From positions 620,001-684,000 of the forward strand of contig NZ_JAAIWM010000001.1 of NCBI RefSeq assembly GCF_011008845.1: a DNA stretch of 64,000 nt. The letters are read 5' to 3'. The stretch comes from Bacillus mesophilus. GTDB taxonomy: Bacteria; Bacillota; Bacilli; Bacillales; SA4. Below the pieces are notes generated by a model that was not told the DNA's origin, did not search any database, and saw only the letters and a program-made list of their open reading frames with translations. This document shows positions 46,224-55,996 of this stretch, piece after piece (positions within the stretch are counted from its first letter, which is position 1; every line of letters starts with the position of its first letter). The position numbers were made by a program, and so were the translations under genes.

Positions 46224-46356
46224 GAACAAAAGGCGCAAGCACCCCGATTAGACCCGACAAGCAAATGTTCCTTAGAGAAAAAAGGGTGGTTTCCCCTTTA
46301 TTCTCTAAGGAACATTTGACCTCGAGGGTCTGGGTGCTGGAGCTAGATTACTACAC
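46224..46356. repeat. bcr-like structured repeat, copy C
   Basis: Same layout as the other copies, but with paired changes: AGCACCC / GGGTGCT and AGACCC / GGGTCT in place of AGCGCCC / GGGCGCT and AGCCCC / GGGGCT. It begins directly after the flavoprotein stop. Confidence 0.85.
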
Positions 46357-46381
46357 AACATCATTAACAACTTTACTTTCT

Positions 46382-46410
46382 AAAAGGACAGCGTTTAAAC
46401 CGCTGTCCTT
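46382..46410. terminator. Bidirectional terminator
   Basis: Stem AAAGGACAGCG / CGCTGTCCTTT upstream of the stop of the LLM oxidoreductase gene. Confidence 0.8.
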
Positions 46411-46421
46411 TATCTACATCT

Positions 46422-47477
46422 TTATTTCCCGCCATCCTTTTCCCACTTGGAAATTACATCCTTAACACGTGGAGCAACCTCTTTACCTAATAATTCAATC
46501 GCCTTCATTACATCCCCATGCGGCATTGAACCCACTGGTACGTGTAGCATAAAACGAGTAATGCCCACCTTTTTTCTTAGATGAATGATTTTCTCTGCAA
46601 CCGTGTCAGCATCACCTACATATAACGCTCCTTCAAAGCTACGAGCTGCATCGAAACTCGACCTGTCATAATGCCCCCATCCACGCTCTCGTCCTAATTT
46701 ATTCATAACAAGCTGAGTAGACGGGAAGAACTTATCAGCTGCAACTGCTGTGTCCTCAGCAATAAAGCCATGTGAATGAGATGCCACAGTTAGCTTCTTA
46801 GGATCATGACCGGCGTGAGTAGCAGCATCCTTATAGAGCTGAACGAGTGGTGCAAATTGCTCGGGCCTACCACCGATAATGGCTAAGACTAGTGGTAATC
46901 CAAGAAGACCTGCACGTACAACTGATTCAGAATTCCCGCCGCTCCCGATCCAAACAGGTAGGGGATTTTGAACTGGGCGTGGGTACACCCCACGATTTTG
47001 GATAGCAGGTCGATGGCCTCCCCTCCAGGTAACTTTTTCTGATTCGCGAATTTTTAATAACAGTTCCAAATTCTCTTCAAAGAGCTCGTCATAATTTTTT
47101 AAATCGTATCCAAACAGAGGAAACGATTCAATAAAAGATCCACGTCCTGCCATAATCTCCGCTCGTCCATTTGAAATGGCATCTAAGGTAGCAAAATCCT
47201 GAAATACACGTACAGGATCTGCTGAAGATAATACGGTCACTGCACTGGTTAAGCGAATTCGATTTGTCCTAGAGGCAGCTGCTGAAAGGATGATCGCTGG
47301 TGATGATGCTGCAAAATCTTCTCGATGATGCTCCCCCACTCCGAATACATCTAGTCCCACCTGATCTGCTAATACAATTTCTTCCACAACCTCACGTATT
47401 CTCTCTGCATGACTTTTTACTTTGCCCGTATGAACATCTGGTGTTGTTTCCACAAATGTACTAATTCCAATTTCCAC
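46422..47477 (-). CDS. LLM-class (luciferase-like) flavin-dependent oxidoreductase
   Basis: 351 residues. The TIM-barrel luciferase-like pattern is clear: VGLDVFGVGEHHREDFAASSPAIILSAAASRTNRIRLTSAVTVLSSADPVRVFQDFATLD near the start and PVWIGSGGNSESVVRAGLLGLPL in the middle. The family uses reduced flavin (FMN or F420 type) for oxygenation or hydride transfer; the substrate is unknown. A single gene with AGGAGG upstream. Confidence 0.87.
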   Translation of the reverse strand: MEIGISTFVETTPDVHTGKVKSHAERIREVVEEIVLADQVGLDVFGVGEHHREDFAASSPAIILSAAASRTNRIRLTSAVTVLSSADPVRVFQDFATLDAISNGRAEIMAGRGSFIESFPLFGYDLKNYDELFEENLELLLKIRESEKVTWRGGHRPAIQNRGVYPRPVQNPLPVWIGSGGNSESVVRAGLLGLPLVLAIIGGRPEQFAPLVQLYKDAATHAGHDPKKLTVASHSHGFIAEDTAVAADKFFPSTQLVMNKLGRERGWGHYDRSSFDAARSFEGALYVGDADTVAEKIIHLRKKVGITRFMLHVPVGSMPHGDVMKAIELLGKEVAPRVKDVISKWEKDGGK

Positions 47478-47692
47478 TTAATAACTCCTCCTTCTATCTT
47501 TCTTTGCTCCGTTAAAAAACTTATTACGTCTAATAAGCATAGGTTCATAAAATTTATCATACTAAAATAGTTTAGGCATATCCAATCTATAGGCTTACCT
47601 CTCTTATCTACAAAACTCTTACCTAATTCACATAGAATTTGAGGATGATTTTTGTTATTTTGTAAAAGGAGAGTTATTTACACAAGATACTA

Positions 47693-47718
47693 GAGTATAT
47701 CGTTGAAACGTTATACTC
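47693..47718. promoter_or_regulatory. Palindrome upstream of the chromate transporter
   Basis: GAGTATA-T-CGTT-GA-AACG-T-TATACTC is symmetric at 24 of 26 positions. It lies about 32 bases upstream of the chrA start. It could be an operator or an mRNA leader hairpin. Confidence 0.55.
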
Positions 47719-47749
47719 CCTATTGAAAGGAATGAAGGTGATATAAGTA

Positions 47750-48940
47750 ATGGAAAAATTTGAAACGAACCGATTAAAACTATTATTGGAACTCCTGTTT
47801 ATTTCTACTAGGCTTGGTTTCACTTCCTTTGGAGGGCCAGTTGCCCATCTCGGCTACTTTCATCAGGAATATGTAAAGAGAAGAAACTGGATGGATGAAA
47901 AAAGCTATGCTGATTTGGTTGCTTTATGTCAGTTTTTACCTGGACCTGCAAGTAGTCAGGTAGGGATTGGAATTGGGGTTATGAGAGCTGGAATGCTTGG
48001 TGGTATTGTTTCATTCATCGGCTTTACACTACCTTCTGTTATTGCACTGATTTTATTCGTAATTCTGTTACAAGAGTTCAACATAACAACTGCTGGTTGG
48101 ATTCAAGGATTAAAACTAGTAGCAGTAGCAGTGGTAGCACATGCAATCCTAGGGATGGCCGAGAAATTGACTCCCGATCTTAATAGAAAAGCGATTGCCT
48201 TATTCGCTTTGATTGTTACGCTTTTATGGCCAACAGCATTTACGCAGATTGCAGTAATAGTAGTTGCAGGCCTTTTGGGCTTTATTATTTACAAAAATGT
48301 GAAGGTTGATCATGACCAACCAACAACAGAGTTTCCCATTTCGCGTAGCATTGCTACCTTATGTCTAATGGTATTTTTCGGGTTACTAGTTATTTTGCCT
48401 ATCATAAGAGATCTAACATCCCTTGAATGGATTGCGATGTTTGATAGTTTTTACCGATCAGGCTCTTTAGTGTTTGGTGGAGGTCATGTAGTTCTACCTT
48501 TATTAGAAAGAGAATTTGTTCCAACAGGTTGGTTAACTGAAGAAGCATTCTTAGCTGGATACGGAGCTGCACAAGCCGTTCCGGGTCCGCTATTTACATT
48601 TGCTGCCTATATCGGGGCTGTAATAAATGGATGGAAAGGTGGATTAGTAGCAACTGTCGCCATATTCCTACCTGCTTTTTTACTCATTTATGGCACTCTT
48701 CCATTCTGGAATGTATTACGAAATCATTCGAAGGTAAAGGGAGCATTATTAGGAGTTAATGCTGCCGTAGTTGGGATTTTAATTGCAGCATTTTACCACC
48801 CAATCTGGATTAGTTCTATCATTTCTCCAATCGATTTTGCATTTGCTGCGGTATTGTTTAGTCTGCTAGTGTATTGGAAACTTCCTCCATGGCTGGTTGT
48901 ACTAGCTGGGGCATTAGGTGGTTTACTCATTTATGGGTAA
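47750..48940 (+). CDS. chrA: Chromate transporter (long-chain CHR family)
   Basis: 396 residues, with two homologous halves of five or six helices each. The N half has FGGPVAHLGYFHQEYV...LPGPASSQVGIGIG; the C half has FGGGHVVLPLLEREFV...VPGPLFTFAAYIGA. The paired FGG and PGP motifs define the bidomain CHR family, which exports chromate (or related oxyanions). AAGGTGAT precedes the ATG. Followed by a terminator; single gene. Confidence 0.9.
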   Translation: MEKFETNRLKLLLELLFISTRLGFTSFGGPVAHLGYFHQEYVKRRNWMDEKSYADLVALCQFLPGPASSQVGIGIGVMRAGMLGGIVSFIGFTLPSVIALILFVILLQEFNITTAGWIQGLKLVAVAVVAHAILGMAEKLTPDLNRKAIALFALIVTLLWPTAFTQIAVIVVAGLLGFIIYKNVKVDHDQPTTEFPISRSIATLCLMVFFGLLVILPIIRDLTSLEWIAMFDSFYRSGSLVFGGGHVVLPLLEREFVPTGWLTEEAFLAGYGAAQAVPGPLFTFAAYIGAVINGWKGGLVATVAIFLPAFLLIYGTLPFWNVLRNHSKVKGALLGVNAAVVGILIAAFYHPIWISSIISPIDFAFAAVLFSLLVYWKLPPWLVVLAGALGGLLIYG

Positions 48941-48971
48941 ACTGTTGTATTGAAACATGAAGTTTAACTTT

Positions 48972-49010
48972 ACCGTAAATGTTTAAAAAACATTTACGGT
49001 TTTCTTTTTT
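48972..49010 (+). terminator. Terminator of chrA
   Basis: Stem ACCGTAAATGTTT / AAACATTTACGGT with a T-rich tail. Confidence 0.85.
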
Positions 49011-49059
49011 CCTTACTCTTGGGCAATCTAATCCAATTTCTGATAACTTACCACATAGA

Positions 49060-50061
49060 TCATTCATCGTTAAAGATTAGTTCACTAAATAGATCAACCA
49101 GACCTGGATCAAACTGTATTCCCTTCTGTTCATTTAAATAAGAAATTGCGCGTTGGACAGACCATGCTTCTTTATAAGATCTTCGGCTAGTTAATGCATC
49201 ATATACATCAACAATGGAAACCAGTCTTGCCTCAAAAGGAATCTCTTCTTCTTTCAGGCCATTGGGATAGCCCGTCCCATTCCATTTTTCATGATGATAC
49301 ATAATAATGTTTTCTGCTACTTCTAAACTCGTAATAAGTTCATGATTTATGTTTGTTGATATTTTCTTTAAAATATCATTTCCCATCAAGGGATGCATTT
49401 CAATGATTTTCCGTTCAAACGTTGTAAGAGAACCAGGTTTATACAATATTCCTTCTGGGATCCCAGCCTTACCAATGTCATGGAGTATACTACAATGGAT
49501 AATATTATGTACATAAGTCTCTGCTAGCTTATAGCTATTCTCCTTCTGATACACCTCAACTAACTGTTTGGTTAAGTCTTGTACTCTAATTAAATGATCT
49601 TCTATTCCCGGATCTCTTATTTCACAAGAAATAGCCAATACCTTTAGTAGCTCTCTTTGTGTTTCGACTCTTTGATCCTCTGATATATAGACACCTTGTT
49701 TAAGCTGTTCTAATTCACGAAATACACCTATAAAAAATAATGTTTCATTAACTTGAACAGGGGTAATCGAAATGGAGGAATGCCATAAAACCCCAGATTT
49801 TTTCCGGTTAATAAGTACACCTGACCAAGGAATTCCTTGTGCAAGGTTTTCTTTAAGCTGCTGATAGGTTGCCAGAGGTGTATGGTTAGACTTTAAGAAG
49901 CCTGCTTTTAAGCCTATTATTGATTCTCTTACAAAACCGGTGATCTGTTCATATTGAGCATTTACTTCTAAGATGATATGGTTTTCGTCTGTAATAATAA
50001 CCCCATCTGATAGCTTTAGATATAGTAACAGTTCCTGAGGCGCTTGTTTGGTTTTCATCAT
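49060..50061 (-). CDS. PAS-HD-GYP domain protein, probable cyclic-di-GMP phosphodiesterase
   Basis: 333 residues. A PAS domain (about 12-120, LSDGVIITDENHIILEVNAQYEQITGF) is followed by a helical linker and an HD-GYP domain (about 150-325). The HD motif is HDIGKAGIPEGIL, and the GYP motif is HHEKWNGTGYPNGLKEEEIP. The family hydrolyses cyclic-di-GMP. No membrane segment, so sensing is cytosolic, perhaps of redox or a ligand by the PAS domain. A perfect FNR box lies about 125 bases upstream, which suggests expression without oxygen. Confidence 0.9.
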   Translation of the reverse strand: MMKTKQAPQELLLYLKLSDGVIITDENHIILEVNAQYEQITGFVRESIIGLKAGFLKSNHTPLATYQQLKENLAQGIPWSGVLINRKKSGVLWHSSISITPVQVNETLFFIGVFRELEQLKQGVYISEDQRVETQRELLKVLAISCEIRDPGIEDHLIRVQDLTKQLVEVYQKENSYKLAETYVHNIIHCSILHDIGKAGIPEGILYKPGSLTTFERKIIEMHPLMGNDILKKISTNINHELITSLEVAENIIMYHHEKWNGTGYPNGLKEEEIPFEARLVSIVDVYDALTSRRSYKEAWSVQRAISYLNEQKGIQFDPGLVDLFSELIFNDE

Positions 50062-50184
50062 AGATGGAGCTTCCCTTCTCGTTTAAGGCTTTCCACAAAA
50101 TATTCTGTTTCTCAAAATCTTTGCTACTGAATTTAACTAATTTCTGCATTTGGTATCAGTTTACTATGATAGACTAATAGATTC

Positions 50185-50200
50185 TGTGATATTTCTCACA
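50185..50200. promoter_or_regulatory. FNR box upstream of the PAS-HD-GYP gene
   Basis: TGTGA-TATTTC-TCACA is a perfect FNR/CRP-type palindrome. On the minus strand a weak -10 (TAAACT, 50158-50163) sits at the spacing of a class II site (-41.5). No similar -10 is visible in the plus direction. Confidence 0.65.
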
Positions 50201-50284
50201 CGTTGCTGCAAGAAAGAGGTGATTTTGGTAGCATTTAAATTTTTTTTAAATTTGATAATTTGTTTTTATACCCTTTTTAAGGCT

Positions 50285-50410
50285 ATTGCGTGTGAATCCA
50301 TGCAATTGCACGAGTCCATGTACTTATTGTGTGACTTCCTACATAATTGCGTAAACTCGGAAGTTAATTGCGTGAAAACTAAACAGAATTGCGTAACTAC
50401 CGAAACTTCA
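50285..50410. repeat. Tandem imperfect repeats of 20/21-bp period (locus 2)
   Basis: ATTGCGT-like cores begin at 50285, 50305, 50326, 50346, 50367 and 50388: spacings 20, 21, 20, 21, 21. The rest of each unit is only loosely conserved. It lies between the FNR box and the pflA terminator, with no gene there that I can support. Confidence 0.8.
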
Positions 50411-50412
50411 AA

Positions 50413-50443
50413 CAAAAAAAGATCACTCCTTTAACAAGGAGTG
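50413..50443 (-). terminator. Terminator of pflB-pflA
   Basis: Stem CACTCCTT / AAGGAGTG (50424-50431 and 50436-50443), followed by seven T's on the minus strand. Confidence 0.85.
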
Positions 50444-50452
50444 GCCTAAGCT

Positions 50453-51184
50453 CTACTGTCGAATGTTTAATATTCTCTTCGCCTCTTGAACCTCCTGATC
50501 TGTTGGTGGGAGTACATTCTCGAGTTCATACTTCAACCCCAACTCCTTCCATTTGTACACACCTAATTGATGATATGGTAAGAGTTCTACCTTCTCCACA
50601 TTTGATAATTGATCAATGAACTCCTTTAGTAGAGTTAAATCTTTACTATCATCTGTTTTACCAGGTATTAGAACATGCCTAATCCAAATTTTTTTCTTCT
50701 TTGATGATAAATATCTAGCAAAGGCAAGAATATGTTCATTCTTCATACCTGTCAATGCTATATGTTTAGCAGGTTCTAATTGCTTTAGATCTAGCAAAAT
50801 TAAATCTGTTACATTCAGTAACAAATCTAGCTTTCTTAGAAATTCAGGGTGTTCATGATAACACCCACCTGAAGAATCAATTGTTGTATGAATCCCTAAC
50901 TCCTTACACCTCTTAAACAATTCTATTAAAAAATCAATTTGAAGTAATGGTTCTCCACCTGAAACAGTAATGCCACCTCCACTACTTTCAAAGTATGGAA
51001 GATAATCCATCACATCTGAGATTATTTCTTCTACAGTCATATCTCTTCCCTTACCAATCTCCCATGTATCAGGATTGTGACAATATTTACATCGTAATAA
51101 ACACCCTTGTAAAAATACGATATACCTTAATCCAGGTCCATCTACTGTGCCACAGGTTTCAATCGAATGCACTTTTCCTATCAT
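50453..51184 (-). CDS. pflA: Pyruvate formate-lyase activating enzyme
   Basis: 243 residues from the chosen start. Radical SAM cluster motif CLLRCKYC (Cys28, Cys32, Cys35), preceded by [33 protein letters not shown] is the SAM-binding GGE motif. It generates the glycyl radical on PflB under anoxic conditions. GGGGGG precedes the ATG at 51184; an in-frame ATG at 51199 contains that site. It follows pflB by about 47 bases in the same operon. Confidence 0.95.
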   Translation of the reverse strand: MIGKVHSIETCGTVDGPGLRYIVFLQGCLLRCKYCHNPDTWEIGKGRDMTVEEIISDVMDYLPYFESSGGGITVSGGEPLLQIDFLIELFKRCKELGIHTTIDSSGGCYHEHPEFLRKLDLLLNVTDLILLDLKQLEPAKHIALTGMKNEHILAFARYLSSKKKKIWIRHVLIPGKTDDSKDLTLLKEFIDQLSNVEKVELLPYHQLGVYKWKELGLKYELENVLPPTDQEVQEAKRILNIRQ

Positions 51185-51231
51185 GTCAGTTCCCCCCATG
51201 TTGATGATATGGGAGGAACATTACTGCCTCC

Positions 51232-53457
51232 CTATAAAGATTCGTGGAAAGTACGATTAATTACATCTGTTTGCTGCTCTCTCGTGAGCTTTATAAAGTT
51301 AACGGCATACCCGGAAACTCGGATCGTAAGCTGTGGATAAAGTTCAGGATGTTCCATCGCATCTAGCAAGGTTTCACGGTTAAATACATTGATGTTTAGA
51401 TGATGACCACTCTTTAAGGTATAACCATCTAAAATTCCTACTAAGTTTGTAATCTGCTGTTCTTCTTCTTTTCCGAGAGCCTTGGGTACAATACTAAATG
51501 TGTTGGAAATTCCATCTAAAGAACAATCATAAGGAAGCTTTGCTACAGAGTTTAAGGATGCTAATGCTCCCTTTTGGTCTCTTCCATGTAAAGGATTGGC
51601 ACCAGGAGCGAATGGCTCACCCGCTTTTCTACCATCCGGGGTATTACCTGTTTTCTTTCCATAAACTACGTTGCTCGTTATGGTTAGAACAGACATCGTA
51701 GGAATAGACTGACGGTATGTCTTATGCTTCTTTAATTTACTCATAAAAGTTTTTACCAACCACACAGCGATCTCATCTACTCGGTTATCATTGTTACCAT
51801 ATTTAGGGTAATCCCCTTCTATGTGGTAATCAACGGCGAGTCCACTGTCATCTCTAATAATCTTTACTTTTCCATACTTGATCGCACTTAAGCTGTCTGC
51901 TGTAACAGATAAACCTGCAATACCACAAGCCATCGTTCGAATGATTTCACGATCGTGGAGTGCCATCTCAATTCTTTCATAGCTATACTTATCATGCATG
52001 TAATGAATAATGTTTAAAGTATTCATATATAACTGAGCTAGCCATTCCATGACATAATCAAAGTTTTGAATAACCTTTTCATAAACAAGATACTCATCCT
52101 TTATTCCAGGAAACGCTGGAGCCACTTGCAGTTTTAACTCTTCATCCATTCCACCGTTTATCGCATAAAGTAATCCCTTAGCAAGATTGGCACGCGCACC
52201 AAAGAATTGCATTTGTTTACCGATTCTCATCGCACTTACACAGCATGCGATTCCGTAATCATCTCCAAATTCAGGTCTCATTAAATCATCATTTTCATAT
52301 TGTATGGAGCTCGTCTTAATAGACATATTTGCGCAGTAGCGCTTAAATTTATTGGGCAATTTGCTTGACCATAACACTGTTAAGTTTGGCTCTGGTGCAG
52401 CACCTAAATTTGTAAGAGTATGCAGAAATCTGAACGAGTTCTTTGTAACAAGAGGTCTACCATCTAAACCAATTCCTCCGATTGCTTCGGTTACCCAGGT
52501 AGGATCTCCACTGAATAATTCGTTATAATCTGGTGTTCTAGCAAACTTAACTAGCCTTAATTTCATAACAAAATGATCGACCAACTCTTGCACTTCTTCT
52601 TCTGTAATCGTTCCTTCTTCCAAATCACGTTCAATGTAGATATCTAGAAACGTAGATACCCGACCAAGACTCATTGCGGCACCATTTTGTTCTTTTATTG
52701 CTGCTAGATAAGCAAAGTATAACCACTGAAACGCTTCCCGTGAATTAGAAGCAGGAATTGAAATATCAAACCCATAGAGCCCGGCCATCTGCTTTAATTC
52801 TTGAAGAGCTCGAATTTGCTCTGATATTTCTTCTCTTTCTCGTATAAAATCTTCTGACATAACATGATTTGATTGCTTTAACTCCTGTAGTTTTTCTTGA
52901 ATCAGCTGATCCACCCCATAAAGAGCCACTCTCCGGTAGTCACCAATGATCCTTCCCCGACCATAAGCATCCGGCAATCCTGTAATGATTCCAGCCTTTC
53001 TGGCAAGCTTCATTTCGTCAGTATAAGCATCAAATACTCCTTGATTATGTGTTTTTCGGTACTTTGTAAATGTATCAACCACCTCGGGTGACACTTTATA
53101 GCCATACGACTCACATGAATCCACTGCCATTCTAATCCCACCAAATGGCTGTAGAGAACGTTTAAACGGTTCATCTGTTTGGATCCCCACTATTTGTTCG
53201 ATATCTTTATTTAAATATCCCGGCCCATGAGAAACAATGGTTGATACGATACTTGTATCCATATTCAAAACGCCACCATTTTCTCGTTCCTGAGTCGTTA
53301 AATCCATAATCTGATTCCATAAAAGTTGGGATCTCGTTGAAGCAGGTTGTAAGAATGATTCATCACCTTCATATAACTTGTAATTCAACTGAATAAATTC
53401 CCGAACATCTGTATTACTTTGCCAATTCCCTTTAATAAACCCTCTCCAGTAGTTCAT
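51232..53457 (-). CDS. pflB: Formate acetyltransferase (pyruvate formate-lyase)
   Basis: 741 residues. The catalytic cysteine pair is at Cys405-Cys406 in [10 protein letters not shown], and the glycyl radical site is Gly716 in RVSGYAVNF, 25 residues from the C terminus as in E. coli. Converts pyruvate and CoA to acetyl-CoA and formate in anaerobic fermentation. The ATG at 53457 has GGCGGG at eight bases; a TTG two codons upstream is less likely. Upstream lies an FNR box at class II spacing from a TATATT. B. subtilis lacks pfl, so this organism has a wider anaerobic capacity. Confidence 0.96.
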   Translation of the reverse strand: MNYWRGFIKGNWQSNTDVREFIQLNYKLYEGDESFLQPASTRSQLLWNQIMDLTTQERENGGVLNMDTSIVSTIVSHGPGYLNKDIEQIVGIQTDEPFKRSLQPFGGIRMAVDSCESYGYKVSPEVVDTFTKYRKTHNQGVFDAYTDEMKLARKAGIITGLPDAYGRGRIIGDYRRVALYGVDQLIQEKLQELKQSNHVMSEDFIREREEISEQIRALQELKQMAGLYGFDISIPASNSREAFQWLYFAYLAAIKEQNGAAMSLGRVSTFLDIYIERDLEEGTITEEEVQELVDHFVMKLRLVKFARTPDYNELFSGDPTWVTEAIGGIGLDGRPLVTKNSFRFLHTLTNLGAAPEPNLTVLWSSKLPNKFKRYCANMSIKTSSIQYENDDLMRPEFGDDYGIACCVSAMRIGKQMQFFGARANLAKGLLYAINGGMDEELKLQVAPAFPGIKDEYLVYEKVIQNFDYVMEWLAQLYMNTLNIIHYMHDKYSYERIEMALHDREIIRTMACGIAGLSVTADSLSAIKYGKVKIIRDDSGLAVDYHIEGDYPKYGNNDNRVDEIAVWLVKTFMSKLKKHKTYRQSIPTMSVLTITSNVVYGKKTGNTPDGRKAGEPFAPGANPLHGRDQKGALASLNSVAKLPYDCSLDGISNTFSIVPKALGKEEEQQITNLVGILDGYTLKSGHHLNINVFNRETLLDAMEHPELYPQLTIRVSGYAVNFIKLTREQQTDVINRTFHESL

Positions 53458-53571
53458 CGACAATACCCGCCTTTCAAATGAATACCCTATATTGTGATTG
53501 ATTTCACAAAAGAGTTCATCTCTACTCGTCTTCGTTACTTATCTTGTGAGGAATGAACTTCTTATACTTCA

Positions 53572-53614
53572 AATATAGCTCGAAAGTCTCAAGTTGAAAG
53601 TGATGGATATCACA
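53572..53614 (-). promoter_or_regulatory. FNR-dependent promoter of pflB
   Basis: On the minus strand TGTGA-TATCCA-TCACT (53599-53614) is an FNR box with one mismatch. TATATT (53572-53577) is placed so that the box is centred at -41.5, the class II activator position. Confidence 0.75.
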
Positions 53615-53640
53615 CTGGTGGGAGCACTATTTAACAATTA

Positions 53641-53669
53641 AAAAAGGGAACCTCTTTATGAAGGTCCCT
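53641..53669 (-). terminator. Terminator of the GNAT gene
   Basis: GGGACCT / AGGTTCCC stem followed by six T's on the minus strand, overlapping the end of the coding region. Confidence 0.8.
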
Positions 53670-54174
53670 ATCTAATCAAGTTGTAAAAAATAAACTGTAG
53701 TCTATTATTGTTAACATCAATTTCCTCTCTCCTAATGCTTTCTTTAAAACCAGCCTTAACCAGCACTTTTTGGGAGGCAATATTATGACTAGTTGTCTTC
53801 GCATGTAGCTCCATGACATTATATTTATCCGCTTCTAAAAGAAGGAGACGAAGGGCTTTATTTGCTATTCCTTTACCAATAAAATTCTCCCCAACACGGT
53901 AACCAATGCTTCCTTTACGTGTACCATGGTCAATATCAATAAGATTCATTCTTCCTACGATCTCACCTATATCATTTTTTATTAGGTAAAAATAGGATGT
54001 CCCACTTCTTATTTCATTTAGTAGTTCACTATTTTTAGTAATAAACACATCATATTGATAGTACTCATCTCCACGACTCGGCACCATCTTTTCAAAGTAG
54101 TTCCTGTTTTCACATTCAAATTTATATAAACTTTCAAAGTATACTTCATTAAGTAAAACTAAATAAATAACCAT
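53668..54174 (-). CDS. GNAT-family N-acetyltransferase (RimJ/RimL-like)
   Basis: 168 residues. The acetyl-CoA-binding region GSIGYRVGENFIGKGIANKALRLLLLEA (about 88-115) and the later HNIASQKVLVKAGFKE are typical of the RimJ/RimL branch of GNAT proteins. It acetylates an amino group, on a protein or small molecule; the substrate is not predictable. AAGGTGAAGG lies just before the ATG. Single gene. Confidence 0.85.
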   Translation of the reverse strand: MVIYLVLLNEVYFESLYKFECENRNYFEKMVPSRGDEYYQYDVFITKNSELLNEIRSGTSYFYLIKNDIGEIVGRMNLIDIDHGTRKGSIGYRVGENFIGKGIANKALRLLLLEADKYNVMELHAKTTSHNIASQKVLVKAGFKESIRREEIDVNNNRLQFIFYNLIR

Positions 54175-54365
54175 CCTTCACCTTCCTTGTAAGTTTATTA
54201 AAGCTACTCCATTTTAACATATTTTAGTAGATTCATTAGTTTGTTTAAATATCGATAGTTTTTTAACATAAGTTGCTCTATTAGTAGTAAACTTAAATTA
54301 CAAAAGACAGAATATTCAAACCACCAATGTAACTAAAACTACTTACTAAAGGAGGCAAGAAAATA

Positions 54366-55853
54366 ATGAGCTTTCATTACAAGGATTATGACGGTCTAGG
54401 ACTTGCTCAACTAATTAAGGATAAACAAGTTACACCAGAAGAGGTTGTTCAAGCTGCGATTCTGGAGATTGAAAAGCATAATAGTAAGCTAAATGCAGTC
54501 ATTAACAAATTTTATGAACAAGGGATGCCTCCAATCTCCCAAACAGGAGTATTTGCTGGTGTACCCATTCTTCTAAAAGACCATATCCAACAAGAGGTTT
54601 CTGGGGAAACAGTCACTTCAGGCTCCAGAGCCTTACAAAACTACAGAAGTGCTAAAGATTCAACTTTTGTACAAAGGATAAAGTCAACTGGTTCTACGAT
54701 CCTTGGTCAGACAAATATACCCGAGTTTGCCTTAATGGGGATTACAGAGCCTAAGTTTCATGGACCTACGCGAAATCCTTGGAATATAAACCATACCCCT
54801 GGTGGCTCTAGTGGCGGTTCTGCAGCAGCGGTCTCTGTCGGCATGGTTCCCATTGCTGGCGCTAATGATGGAGGTGGCTCGATACGTATTCCAGCAGCCT
54901 ATTGTGGACTATTCGGCTTAAAGCCAACTAGAGGAAGAACACCTGTCGGACCAACCATGGGACGGAATTGGCAAGGTGCCTCTGTTGATCACGTCCTTAC
55001 AAGAACAGTACGAGATAGTGCAGCGATGTTAGATGAACTTTCATTCGTGGAAAGAGGTGCTGCATATCATGCACCACCATATAGTGGTTCCTATTTAAAG
55101 GCAGCAACTCAACCACTAGGTAAAACCCTTACTATTGCCTTTTCAACACAATCTCCAATTGGCACCGAGGTTCATCCTGAGTGTAAAGAAGCTGTACTTC
55201 AGACAATGAAACTTCTTGAGAAAATGGGTCATCAAATTGTTGAGAAAGAGGCCCCTGTCGACGGAGCAAAAATCGCTAAGAGTTACATGAACATGTACTT
55301 TGGAGAGGTGGCAGCGAACCTTCGTGCTTTAGAGAATGTCAATGGACGTTCTCTAACTTTTAATGATGTGGAACCAACAACATGGCTTTTAGGATTGTTA
55401 GGTAGAGCCACTACAGCTGAAGAGTTTGTATTAAGCCTACAAGAATGGGACAAAGCATCTTTCCAGATGGACGAATTCCATTTAAATTATGACTTATATG
55501 TAACGCCTAGCACTGCCTTCCCGCCTTCTAGGATTGGAGAACTGGAGCCCGCGGGATTTGAAAAATTCATGATTGATCTTGTAGGTAAACTGGGGTGGGG
55601 CGGCGTTTTAAAGAAGGCTGGGATGATTGACCAAATCGTAGAAAACAGCTTAAAAAGAACCCCATTTACACAGCTCGCAAACCTCACTGGCCAGCCCGCT
55701 ATGTCAGTACCACTTCATATGACAAAGGATGGCCTCCCGCTAGGAGTTCAATTTATCGCACCAAAGGGAGATGAGGATCTTCTTATTCAATTAGCAGGTG
55801 AGCTCGAACAAAGTGAGCTATGGCTCTCAGCACGTCCTACACAGACTTCCTAA
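54366..55853 (+). CDS. Amidase-signature enzyme
   Basis: 495 residues. The Ser-cisSer-Lys amidase signature is complete: LLKDHI (catalytic Lys, about 77), then GGSSGGSAAAVSVGMVPIAGANDGGGSIRIPAAYCGLFGLKPTRGR (about 148-190), with the cis-serine in GGSS and the nucleophile serine in GGGS. Hydrolyses amides to acid and ammonia. It is not the GatA subunit of the tRNA amidotransferase: no gatB or gatC is next to it, and the C-terminal part is like stand-alone amidases. AAAGGAGG precedes the ATG. Confidence 0.87.
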   Translation: MSFHYKDYDGLGLAQLIKDKQVTPEEVVQAAILEIEKHNSKLNAVINKFYEQGMPPISQTGVFAGVPILLKDHIQQEVSGETVTSGSRALQNYRSAKDSTFVQRIKSTGSTILGQTNIPEFALMGITEPKFHGPTRNPWNINHTPGGSSGGSAAAVSVGMVPIAGANDGGGSIRIPAAYCGLFGLKPTRGRTPVGPTMGRNWQGASVDHVLTRTVRDSAAMLDELSFVERGAAYHAPPYSGSYLKAATQPLGKTLTIAFSTQSPIGTEVHPECKEAVLQTMKLLEKMGHQIVEKEAPVDGAKIAKSYMNMYFGEVAANLRALENVNGRSLTFNDVEPTTWLLGLLGRATTAEEFVLSLQEWDKASFQMDEFHLNYDLYVTPSTAFPPSRIGELEPAGFEKFMIDLVGKLGWGGVLKKAGMIDQIVENSLKRTPFTQLANLTGQPAMSVPLHMTKDGLPLGVQFIAPKGDEDLLIQLAGELEQSELWLSARPTQTS

Positions 55854-55854
55854 T

Positions 55855-55882
55855 ACCATACTTCAAAGTATGGTTTTTTATT
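55855..55882 (+). terminator. Terminator of the amidase gene
   Basis: ACCATACT / AGTATGGT stem followed by a T-rich tail, starting three bases after the stop. Confidence 0.8.
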
Positions 55883-55996
55883 TTATTCGTTTCCTTAGGC
55901 AATTCACTTAACTTTATGACAATTAGGGAACTGTCCCTTTCATACCGATTATGCATCTCATATATTGTATTAACCTTGAAAATTGGAGGTGTTGTT

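Noticed and set aside
50285..50410. CRISPR array
   Set aside because: The repeats are 20-21 bases from start to start with no room for spacers, the units are imperfect, and no cas genes are nearby.
50150..50434. 94-codon plus-strand frame downstream of the FNR box
   Set aside because: Its second half is the 21-bp repeat, its composition is odd (many Cys and Asn), and no family is recognisable. A TTG start with AGAGGTGA at 50227 keeps a small chance that a short membrane peptide is made.
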